In this document: positions 55,038-64,000 of the stretch, one piece after another
Layout: every line of letters starts with the position of its first letter
Numbering within the stretch: position 1 is the first letter of the stretch
Assembly: GCA_009733775.1 (NCBI GenBank)
Contig: WOGZ01000134.1
Coordinates: 22,189-86,188 of the forward strand
Direction of reading: 5' to 3'
Length of the DNA: 64,000 bases
Source: Alectoria sarmentosa
Taxonomy: Eukaryota > Ascomycota > Lecanoromycetes > Lecanorales > Parmeliaceae
The notes under the pieces: model-generated
Told to the model about the DNA's origin: nothing
Seen by the model: the letters and a program-made list of their open reading frames with translations, nothing else
Database searches by the model: none
Translations under genes and position numbers: made by a program

Positions 55038-56659
55038 ATGGTTCTTCAAGATCTGGGCCGGCGCATCAATGCCGCCGTCTCGGACCTAACAAGATCCCAG
55101 AACCTTGACGAGAAGGTATCTGTAGTGCTAAGCTACATGTCATTGGAACAGATAGCTAATTTGTTTGACAGGCTTTTGATGGCATGATAAAAGAGATATG
55201 TGCCGCTCTTCTTGAAGCAGATGTCAACGTCAAGCTCGTGGGCACTCTCCGCAAATCCATTAAAGCCACCGTCAACTTTAAAGATCTCCCACCCGCCGTT
55301 AATAAGAAGCGCCTGATACAAAAAGCCGTCTTCGATGAACTCGTAAAACTCGTCGATCCTCATGCTGAACCGTTTAAGCCTAAGAAGGGCAAGGCCAACG
55401 TCATTATGTTCGTTGGCCTTCAAGGATCAGGCAAAACTACTACCTGCACCAAGCTCGCTCGTCACTACCAAACCAGAGGCTTCAAATCATGCCTCGTCTG
55501 CGCTGATACCTTCCGTGCTGGAGCCTTTGATCAGCTAAAGCAAAATGCCACCAAAGCCAAGATTCCGTATTTTGGATCTCTCACATCTACAGACCCAGCC
55601 CAGGTCGCCTCTGAAGGCGTAGCCAAGTTCAAGAAAGAAAGGTTCGAGATCATCATCGTTGATACCTCAGGGCGGCATAGGCAAGAGAAAGACCTCTTCG
55701 ACGAGATGACTCAGATTCAGCGTGCCATAACCCCGGACCAAACTATCATGGTGCTCGATGCCACCATAGGCCAGCAGGCTGAAGCACAGTCCAAAGCATT
55801 TAAGGACACAGCCGACTATGGCGCAATCATCATCACAAAGACTGATGGCCATGCTTCAGGTGGTGGTGCCATTTCGGCGGTTGCAGCAACTCACACCCCT
55901 ATCGTCTTCATTGGCACAGGTGAGCACATGCTCGATCTTGAGCGCTTCTCCCCACAGCCTTTCGTAAGCAAGTTACTTGGTATGGGAGATATGCAAGGTC
56001 TTGTCGAGCACGTACAGGCTCTCAAACTTGACCAGAAAGACACCATGAAGCATTTAGCGGAAGGGGTCTTCACGATCCGTGATCTGCGGGATCAGCTTCA
56101 GAACATCATGAAGATGGGGCCATTGTCTAAAATGGCAGGAATGATTCCCGGTCTAGGCCAGATGATGGGCGGTATGGATGACGAAGATGGATCCATGAAA
56201 ATGAAACGCATGATCTACGTCTGCGATTCTATGAACAACAAAGAGCTTGATAGTGACGGCAAGATATTTGTCGAGCAGCCAGCACGCATGACTCGAGTGG
56301 CTCGAGGAAGCGGCACCAGTGTTAGAGAAGTCGAAGAGTTGCTGAGCCAACAGAAAGTCATGGCAGGTATGGCGAAGAAAATGGGCGGCGTGTCGAAGAA
56401 TATGCAAAAAGCACAGGGCCAGATGGGCGGCGGCAATCGACAACAGCAGATGGCGGCCATGCAAAAACGAATGCAGAGTCTCGGACAAGGAGGTATGGGC
56501 GGTGGAGGAGGAGGGATGCCAGATATGGGCTCACTGATGAAAATGATGGGCGGAGGCGGCGGAGGCATGCCTGATATGGCCAGTATGATGAAGATGATGG
56601 GTGGAATGGGTGGTGGCGGTGGCGGTGGTGCTCCCGCCGGTAGAGGGAGGAGGGCATGA
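55038..56659 (+). CDS. SRP54: signal recognition particle 54 kDa subunit
   Basis: GTPase that binds signal sequences and SRP RNA to target ribosomes to the ER. Two exons: 55038-55115 and 55172-56659; 521 aa, phase 0 across a 56-nt intron. N domain: MVLQDLGRRINAAVSDLTRS and SQNLDEKAFDGMIKEICAAL after splicing. G domain: GLQGSGKTTT (P loop), DTFRAGAFDQL, DTSGRH, TKTDGHASGGGA. M domain: SKMAGMIPGLGQMM, then RGSGTSVREVEELL (SRP RNA binding), then a very Met/Gly-rich tail (GGMPDMGSLMKMMGGG, repeated). All expected motifs are intact and the length is normal for the family. Confidence 0.97.
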
Positions 56660-56897
56660 TCTGCTCATTTGACTTGAGGTTTTATTCTGCATAGCGCTGG
56701 AGTTGATGTTGTCGTACGAATAAATTATTTTCTCGAACAGTGGAATTCGTTTCCTGCTGCATCATTGTTGGACAAAAAACCTATCATGGGCCTCATCTGC
56801 TATTAAGCGGCTTGGCTCATCGCCTTCTAAATCTAGGGGTGGTGGGCGCGCTTGTTACACTGAGGTGCTGAGCAATTTCAAATATTAACAGCACGTT

Positions 56898-58064
56898 TCA
56901 CCTGAAGAGCCGTTTGCCCCCTAGCCTTGCCGAACCCTTCCCAGGCAGACCAAGTCCTGTGCTCACGCCCTGCAACCCCGTCCCTCCGCCCTCTCCATCC
57001 CGTTTATGCCTTCTCAGTGCTTCACGGAAATGGTCTGGTAGCAACGGGCCAAGGTCCCGCTGCTTCGGCTTTTGAGTCACTTCTTGTTCATTTGCTGCTG
57101 CCGCGTGTGAAAGCTGGCTGAGAGCATCCATCGGACTCGCGGTCTGGAAAATCTCGTTGTTTGGATTTTCGCTGCTGAAGTCGGTAGGGTCGATAGGCAC
57201 TTTTGGTGGGGTTAAAGGTGGTGTCTCCAGACTCGCGTACTGCTCTTGAACTTCGCGAGCACGCTCAATGAGGGTACCAATGAAGGTCTTCGTATAGCCG
57301 TTGATGGTGGTTATGACGTTTGGAGGGACAGACTGGGAGACGGTTTGGTTGGTAATCTATGCTGGACGTGAGATGAAATGTGACGGAATAATTTCGGCAG
57401 GGTGCCGGAGGAGCATACCTTGCGGACTGTCTCCTTCTTCAGTCTGATTCGCCGTAAGCACTCATAGCGTTGTCCTTGATCTTCGCTGAATGCAACGATG
57501 AGGACCCTGCATCCCAATCGTCAGTTCTCTTCCGAAAGCCATGAATTCTGATGGCATGCTGCACAAAGCCAGCTACACTCACGCAAGCTTTTTTTCTTCA
57601 GCCTCTCTATCCTCTTCCTCCCCACCATCCAAGATATCATCTCCTCCTTCATCCTCTTCCTCCTCATCGTCAGGCGCCTCGCCTGTGCCCTCCCTTCCAT
57701 CCACGGTTTTCTCTTTCGCACCACACTTCACACTAGCCGCTGCTTGTTTCCCCTTACCCTTTGACTTTCTTCTCCTCCCACCAACCGTAGCAAGGCTTCC
57801 CCTTCCTGTGATGTTCGTAATCTCGCTATCCACACTGGGACTGCGTTCGCCAGTAACAACGGCGGACTCTTCAGGAGGGAACGAGGTTTGCCGTAGCGGG
57901 TGAGCTGAAGAGGCGGCAGAGTGAATAGAGCCTCGTTTCTGGCGTTTCAGAGAAGGGGCGTAGGGTGGTACATTGACTGAAGGACGTTTCTTGGGGTTTG
58001 GAAGAGAGGTGGGAAGGGGGTAAGGCGGAGACGTTGCGGGGGACCGGTAGGGCGGTGAGGCCAT
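56898..58064 (-). CDS. TAF11: TFIID subunit TAF11 (hTAFII28-like)
   Basis: Histone-fold subunit of the general transcription factor TFIID, pairing with TAF13. Three exons: 57583-58064, 57419-57506, 56898-57356; 342 aa. The first exon is disordered, starting MASPPYRSPATSPPYPLPTS and ending in an acidic stretch (DDEEEEDEGGDDILDGGEEE). The histone fold begins after the first junction: AVLIVAFSEDQGQRYECLRR, then IRLKKETVRKITNQTVSQSV and PPNVITTINGYTKTFIGTLI, which requires both introns (76 and 62 nt) to be removed. The C-terminus LGPLLPDHFREALRRHKRDG is the typical TAF11 end, followed by a Gly-rich tail. Confidence 0.92.
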
Positions 58065-58295
58065 GACAGCGAATCTTGAGTTGGGTCAGCACACACTTCT
58101 GGTCAGTAGGACCGGGTATGAGCCCAATGTGTAAGATTGAAGGTTGTGAAGAGGTGGTGATATTTTGCGCGACAAGCAGTCGCGGAGAAGGCACCAAAGG
58201 CTCTGTTCAGTGAATGCGCGCTAAAAGCGGCTCTCTGGCTCATTCAAGCTTCGACCACCAGGTTCCACACAGATTACTCAAGGACTGCCAGTGCT

Positions 58296-59203
58296 ATGTC
58301 TAACAGATTCTATGTAGGTCCTATATGAGAATCTACATTATTGATAGAGGCCTGGTTGACCGGTGACTTCAGTTTGGCGACGATGATTCCTCGGCCTCTT
58401 CAGACGACAACCTCCCCTACCCAAAACCTCTCACCCGTGCATCCTTCCTGACTCCTAACTTTGAACCTATGACTTTCCTCTCGACCCTCCGTAATCGACA
58501 TCAAACGCTCGAAGATTTGCGCGCTGAGCTTCGTACCCGAAGTCAGGACCTCAACAAAGAACTACTCGATCTCGTCAATGAGAACTACCAGGATTTCCTG
58601 AGCTTAGGAAGCAGCTTGAAGGGTGGCGATGAGAAGGTCGAAGAGGTGCGGCTCGGATTATTGGGGTTCAGAAGGGAGGTTGAAGGTCTGAGGGGCAAAG
58701 TGGATAGGAGAAGAAAAGAGGTAGAGGAGCTGGTGGAGGAGAGAAAGAGGATCAGGGACAGTGTGCAAGTGGGAAGACGAGTCTTGGAAATAGAAAGGAG
58801 AATCGGAGAGTTGGAGGGAAGATTGATGCTCGCCCCAACCGGTACACGGAAGGTAGAGGCCAATGAAGAGGAGATTGACGTGAGCGATAGCGAGGAGGAG
58901 AGTGACGAAGAGACAGAAAGCAATGCGATTGGCATCCCGCGACTGCGACGGCATATGGAGCAATACATGTACATCAAGGGCGAGATGAAAAGGACCGGAT
59001 CAGAACATCCTTTCTTGGTAAAGCAAGAGGAGAGGGTGCTGAGGTTGAAGCAGACTGTACTCCTGGATCTAAATAGCGCGCTGAAGCAAGCTGTTGCAGG
59101 CGGCGAGGATATGAAGGCGGTTTTACTGAAGCTTCTGGAGATATACAAACAAATGGGCGAAGAACGTGAGGCTATACAAGTATTGAAAGAATCAAAGCGG
59201 TAA
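58296..59203 (+). CDS. COG2: conserved oligomeric Golgi complex subunit 2 (short fungal form)
   Basis: Subunit of the COG tethering complex for retrograde Golgi vesicles. Two exons: 58296-58313 (18 nt, MSNRFY) and 58373-59203, joined in phase 0 across a 59-nt intron (GTAGGT...TTCAG), giving MSNRFYFGDDDSSASSDDNL; 282 aa. The body PYPKPLTRASFLTPNFEPMT, then STLRNRHQTLEDLRAELRTR, NENYQDFLSLGSSLKGGDEK and VEEVRLGLLGFRREVEGLRG is the Cog2 N-terminal coiled-coil domain. A longer coiled coil and an acidic patch follow. Like other fungal Cog2 proteins it lacks the large C-terminal half of the animal protein. The tiny first exon is easy to miss; without it the protein would wrongly start at 58469. Confidence 0.92.
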
Positions 59204-59444
59204 ATTCAATGGCAAGAAAACTTTCAGGCACAAGGTAACATAGCATTGGCATTTGACTTGTACAGACCGAAATCTAATCTCTGGGAGTCAACTGTCTCAT
59301 GTGTCGTACTGTAGGCTTTCGAAAGATGGCTCTGCTATTACTCGCTTCAAGTCAGGAATTTGGGATTCCCAAACCAAACTCAAATACGTGCCACTATCAA
59401 CTTCGATTCCTAATGACGTTGTCCCTTGAACGTTCAAATCAATC

Positions 59445-60393
59445 TTATAGTACACCAAGATCGCGTGTAGGCGGGCTCGTAGGACTCCTGAAATCCCCAT
59501 TGAGACTGAAACCCGGCGCATTGGTTGAACTCAAAACGACTTCATGTATGTCCTTCGCAATCCGGTCACTTAGTAATGCTAGATCCTTCTTGATTTCCCC
59601 CACAAATGCCCTAACGTTTCGCTGCATCTCCTCTGGCGTGAATCCCAACTGTCCTACTGCACATCTTATGACTCCCAGTTTCTCCCTATACTCACTGCCC
59701 CCAACCAGTCCCTTCACCGTTCCTGCAATGTCCTTCGTAATAGTCCCAGTTTTCGAGCTAGGCATAAGGCCTTTTGGTCCAAGTATCCTTCCCAAAGCGG
59801 CCTTGTTGAGCTTCTGAGCTGAGTCTACATGACATATACATCTGTCAAACTCGATGCGCCCCTCTTTCACAGCCTCGAAGATCGCTTCTTCCCCGACCAA
59901 TGTTGCTCCAGCATTTCTTGCTTGGGCAGCAGAAGGGGAGTCAGGGGGGCAGATCACACAGATGCGGAGGGAGGTATCGACGGCGTGGGGCAAGCGAACA
60001 CGGTTTCGGACAGCGGGTCCGTTCTTTGCGGTGCGTAGTCTTACAGCGAGATCGTATTTACTGGATGTAGGATTCCGGCCTACTTCAAAGGCGCGGATAT
60101 AGCTGTGAAGATACTGGCGTTAGAGAAGAGAAAGAGCGTTCAGAAAAGCTAAATGCTTACCGCATGGCATCACACAGAGAAAACTGAACGGCATCGCGAA
60201 GGCTCTGGTTTTTGAATTCGGTGCGTTGCTTCTTTTTCTTCTTAGCCTGGTCTCGAGCTTTAGAGTCGTTAATGCTGAGGCCGGAGGCGTAGCGGCAGAA
60301 CAGTGCGGGAGCGAAGCATTTCAATACCGAAACATTTGCTGCTGAACAGCGTACTGGGGAGAGGAGATGATTTATGGGGATTTTGGAAGCCAT
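59445..60393 (-). CDS. MRPL1: mitochondrial ribosomal protein uL1m
   Basis: Large-subunit mitochondrial ribosomal protein of the L1 stalk. Two exons: 60161-60393 and 59445-60102; 296 aa, joined across a 58-nt intron (GTAAGC...TTCACAG) to read DAMRYIRAFEVGRNP. The start MASKIPINHLLSPVRCSAA begins a presequence; an upstream in-frame ATG at 60438 is less likely. L1 features: YDLAVRLRTAKNGPAVRNRV, then RLPHAVDTSLRICVICPPDS, FDRCICHVDSAQKLNKAALG, and the signature RILGPKGLMPSSKTGTITKD. Divergent from the GluRS gene with 219 bp between starts. Confidence 0.92.
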
Positions 60394-60612
60394 TGCCGAC
60401 GAATAATGTAAACCAAATTTATGTCGAGAAGGAGACAATGACTGTCAAGCGGCCGCATAGCGCGCTTACGGCGTCTCTCTGCTATCGAGCGACCATTTTG
60501 AGTCACATTTTATGTAAAAGATATTTCACAGCAGAGACATTCCTTCGTAAGAGACTCTCAAGATTCTCTCAGTGATAAGACAAGGACCTGGCTTCTCATT
60601 CTCTAACAAAGA

Positions 60613-63014
60613 ATGGCAACGTTGAGTATTGCATCAAAGGCGAACCAAGCCACCACCTTCCCCGCTCTATTGATTGCACATTGCGCCAAAGAAGCAGATC
60701 CTAAGTCTTCTATTAATGTCAAATTTGAGGAAGTAGATACACTCAAAGTAGGAGATAATGCCACTGTCGAGATCGTCGTGGGAAGTGGAACATCCACGTA
60801 TGGCTCCGAGAAAGTCATCAACGGTCTTGTGGAGGCATACCCGTTTCTGCAAGGCAAGCATGACGCATTGGTGGGCTCATATTGAAATTGTAGGTCAACC
60901 TACAAAGACTAACGCCAATATAGGTTCAAGAATGGCTAGAGAGAACTGCAGCATTCTTTCCTACAGACTTCAAGTCTGTAGATGGGCCACTGCTTGAATT
61001 AGATGCACATCTGACGCTTCGCTCCCACGTTGTGGGATACGATCTCACAATCGCAGATCTCTCTGTCTGGGGTGCTATCCGAGGCAACAAAGTTGCTTAT
61101 GCGGCCGTCAAAAAAGGCGCCATGTTGAACATAAATCGATGGTTCAAATTCATTGACGAGACAAATGCCTGGATTGCAGCGGCTGTCCATTCAGCGAATG
61201 CACAGGCTCAGGCGAAGAAAGCAACCAAAAGTAGTGAGGGAGCGAGCTATGACATTGCCTTGCCAGACACTGAAAAGGGTGTTGTGACTCGATTTCCTCC
61301 CGAGCCATCGTAAGGCTCATCCTTGTGTTTTATGCTGCGCTTATACTGACGTTGCGAAGTGGCTACCTCCACATCGGGCACGCAAAAGCTGCACTGCTGA
61401 ATGACTACTTCGCTCATGAGATGTACAAGGGAACATTGATCTGCCGTTTCGACGATACGAATCCGTCCAAAGAGAAAGAAGAGTTCCAAGATGCGATTGT
61501 CGAAGACCTGGCCTTAATGGGGATACGGCCAGACAAAACAACATACACAAGTGACTACTTCGACGAGCTGTATCAATACTGCATCACCATGCTCAAAGAG
61601 GGCAAGGCCTACGCAGACGATACTGAGCAGGAGATGATGAAACGTCAGAGATGGGATGGACTGCCTAGTGAGCGACGAGACGCTTCTGTTGAGGACAACC
61701 TTGCCCACTACGAGGAGATGAAAAAGGGCACAGAGGAGGGTGTCAGATGGTGCATTAGAGCCAAGATCAGTGTGGACAACCCCAATAAGGCTATGCGCGA
61801 TCCAGTCATCTACCGCTGCAATTCTCTACCTCATCACCGGACTGGGAACAAGTGGAAAATGTACCCCATCTATGATTTCTGTTGTCCAATCGTCGACTCG
61901 ATGGAGGGAGTCACACATGCTCTCAGGACGATCGAGTACCGGGATCGGAACCCTCAATATGACTGGATGCTCGACGCGTTGAAATTGAGAAAGGTGCGTA
62001 CATCTGTGATTGTTCTCTTTGAGTGGTGGCGCCCTCTGGGTCACAGCACGTGTCTCGAGAGTCCTCCTCGTGCTGTCCTCAATTATTTTCCAGCTGTCTT
62101 GAGTACTGAAATCAGATGACTGACTCTGAGTGCTTGCTCAGGTTCACATTTGGGACTTCGCACGCATGAATTTCATCCGGACTTTTCTCTCCAAGAGAAA
62201 GCTGACTAAGCTTGTGGACGAGGGACGAGTCTGGGGTTGGGATGACCCTCGCTTCCCAACCATCCGAGGTATTCGTAGGAGAGGTATGACCATAGATGCG
62301 CTGCGGGAGTTCATCCTTAAACAAGGGCCATCTCGAAATATTGTGAACCTAGACTGGACACTTTTCTGGGCAACAAACAAGAAGTATATTGACCCCGTAG
62401 CACCGCGCCACACAGCCATCGATAAAGAGCATGCTGTCATAGCAAATGTCAAAGGAGCGAGGGCAGCACCATACACTGAAGAGAAGCCTAAGCACGGGAA
62501 AAACTCCCAGCTTGGGACGAAGAAAGTCGCCTTCAGCACAACCATTATCATCGAGCAGTCCGATGCCAAATCCTTCAAAGAAGACGAAGAAATTACCCTC
62601 ATGAGCTGGGGCAACGCAATTGTCCGCAAAATAAATCATTCCATTAACCCACTCAACCATTCTACCGTTACCGGGTTAGAGCTCGAGCTTCACCTGCAAG
62701 GCGACTTCAAAGCGACAAAACAGAAGGTTACATGGCTCTCTACCCATGGGCAAGAGCTCATCCCAGTTGAGCTGGTTGACTTTGACTACTTGATCAACAA
62801 GGACATTATCGAGAAAGACGATGAAGTTGATGAGTGTCTCAATGACCACACTGAGTTTCGGACTGAAGCTTTGGCAGACGAAAACGTGGCTGATCTAAAG
62901 GAGAACGACATCATCCAATTTGAGAGAAAAGGTTACTTCCGGGTAGATCGACCCTTTATACATGGCAAACCAGCGGTGTTATTCAATATTCCCACAGGCA
63001 AAGCTACTAAGTAA
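60613..63014 (+). CDS. GUS1: cytosolic glutamyl-tRNA synthetase
   Basis: Charges tRNA-Glu in the cytosol. Four exons: 60613-60870, 60924-61309, 61360-61993, 62142-63014; 716 aa. Introns are 53, 50 and 148 nt, with phases 0, 2 and 0. Residues 1-200 form the GST-like Arc1-binding domain (MATLSIASKANQATTFPALL; LTIADLSVWGAIRGNKVAYA). The catalytic core starts at [20 protein letters not shown], with the HIGH motif at about 219-222 formed across intron 2. The eukaryotic/archaeal-type second motif is LSKRKL (about 442-447) in exon 4. PHHRTGNKWKMYPIYDF marks the GluRS/GlnRS eukaryote group. The C-terminal anticodon-binding beta-barrels end at KPAVLFNIPTGKATK. Confidence 0.97.
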
Positions 63015-63393
63015 GAGTGAGATGGGTAGGTAGATTTGCAATTGCTCATGACCGTTTTCTCCTGAAGTTTTCCGCCTCCAATGTCGTTACTAAAAAGGCT
63101 GTTCAGCTTCGTCACCAAGCTAGAAAAGTCGCTTCTCCGATTGGTCGCGGGTATTCGGAGGATTTTTCAATGATGCTACAACATTCTACAATTAATGGCT
63201 ATTACCACAAAAAAGGCGTTCAAGATTATGCTGAATATGGCTCTTTATTCAAGATTTCCAACGTTAATGCCTGCTGTGCAGGCGAAAAGAAAGAGACTGA
63301 TTTTTGAGACACCATCTCGGTCTTGTGCGGCACTTTGCGGACTTGCTTGAGCCATACTGTAGTGATCTACGCTCCCGACCTTCTGAACCGGCG

Positions 63394-63434
63394 ATTTGAC
63401 TGATATGCTAGGCGGCCTAGCATGTCAGTCAAAT
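63394..63434. repeat. near-perfect 41-bp palindrome
   Basis: Left arm ATTTGACTGATATGCTAGGC is mirrored by the right arm with one mismatch (T/C) and essentially no loop. Such palindromes are seen as remnants of short inverted-repeat elements or as cruciform-forming sites. No associated gene. Confidence 0.85.
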
Positions 63435-63967
63435 AGCCTAGGCCTCATTCACTGGTCCCTGACTGATACTGTAGGGGAAACCTGTCAATTGGACATTTCG
63501 CAAGAGGCTTCTCCCAATCTCCTCCACCAAAAAAGAAAACGAACATCAGCTACAGAGAAATTTGGAGATGCTTAGCACCGCAAGATGACCTAGTTATGAC
63601 AAGCTAGACGCTGCCGCAGAAACAAATTAAGTTACTCTGCTCGGCTGCAGCAGCGGGCCAAGTCTGGGCATAGGCGCGCTTCACGACCCCGATGCTGGGC
63701 TGAAGACCTTGTGCTAACTACCCATGGGGAGAGTGCTTTGGGAGTTGGTCACTTTCTAGATTGAATGATAGGGGATTTAACAAAAAGTTTAGAGACATTT
63801 GAGTGAAGAAGCGCTAATTTCGGTTGTCATCCCCCTCTGGACAACCCAAGGATTGATATCTGCATCCCCTCCTCTTTGTAAAATTTTGTCGAAATTTGGA
63901 TAACGCCCTCTCTCCTCCTCCGCCTCATTTGAGTGGTAAGCTACAACTGCGAGATGTCCAGACTTCA

Positions 63968-64000
63968 CCCCCCCCCCCCCCCCCCCCCCACCCCCCCCCC
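63968..64000. repeat. poly-C run
   Basis: Twenty-two C, one A, then ten C to the window edge. Possibly a real homopolymer, but it looks like an assembly or base-calling artefact at a contig end. Confidence 0.7.

Larger units (their letters stand above)
63015..64000. other. 3' region without recognised gene, ends in poly-C
   Basis: About 1 kb. One 96-aa open frame at 63017-63307 follows the GluRS stop directly and has no family resemblance. The region contains a near-perfect palindrome (63394-63434) and closes with a homopolymer. Confidence 0.5.

Noticed and set aside
63017..63307. 96-aa frame after GluRS
   Set aside because: Starts immediately after the GluRS stop within its 3' UTR and resembles no family.

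Overview
The window is nuclear DNA from a filamentous ascomycete (Pezizomycotina). Genes are dense, sit on both strands, and are cut by short introns (mostly 49-150 nt) with GT..AG ends and CTAAC/CTGAC-type branch points. The proteins are recognisably fungal: Ugo1, Rrp15, short Cog2, Hda2/3-type, thaumatin-like, lineage-specific F-box. I cannot place it to class from sequence alone. About 25 protein genes can be modelled exon by exon. Many join exactly only after introns are removed, so several true starts and stops lie outside the longest open frames.

Layout. 1-10.7 kb: nucleoside diphosphate kinase (cut by the left edge), glucosidase II alpha, a Ulp2/SENP6-7-type SUMO protease and a class II eIF4E (4E-HP). 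11.3-11.7 kb: a lysine tRNA gene broken into five pieces by four intron-like segments. 12.4-18.5 kb: a large Telo_bind/OB-fold protein and a flavin monooxygenase. 18.6-42.8 kb is looser: a decayed F-box gene, a chromodomain-HDA2/3 protein, a small conserved 83-aa protein, two intact F-box paralogues, a thaumatin-like secreted protein, a truncated cell-surface gene, a coiled-coil protein with an internal repeat, a small secreted protein, and several kilobases where I see no firm gene. 43-63 kb is a compact housekeeping block: p24 cargo receptor, exopolyphosphatase, a secreted/membrane Cys-rich protein, a PBP2-like protein, Yah1 ferredoxin, Ugo1, Rrp15, SRP54, TAF11, Cog2, mitochondrial uL1 and cytosolic glutamyl-tRNA synthetase. 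The last kilobase has a near-perfect palindrome and ends in a poly-C run.

How the genes relate. Many neighbours are divergent pairs with 190-430 bp between start codons: NDK/glucosidase II, Telo_bind/FMO, p24/PPX1, YAH1/UGO1 (both mitochondrial), RRP15/SRP54, TAF11/COG2, uL1m/GluRS. There is no metabolic gene cluster. The secretory pathway is represented by SRP54, glucosidase II, p24 and Cog2, and translation by eIF4E2, tRNA-Lys, uL1m and GluRS.

The standout is the tRNA-Lys(CUU) at 11380-11657 (minus strand). Removing four GT..AG segments of 52, 51, 49 and 53 nt gives a 73-nt tRNA with every stem paired. The intervening segments look like the spliceosomal introns of neighbouring protein genes, not like a tRNA intron at position 37/38, and they split the A-box of the internal Pol III promoter.
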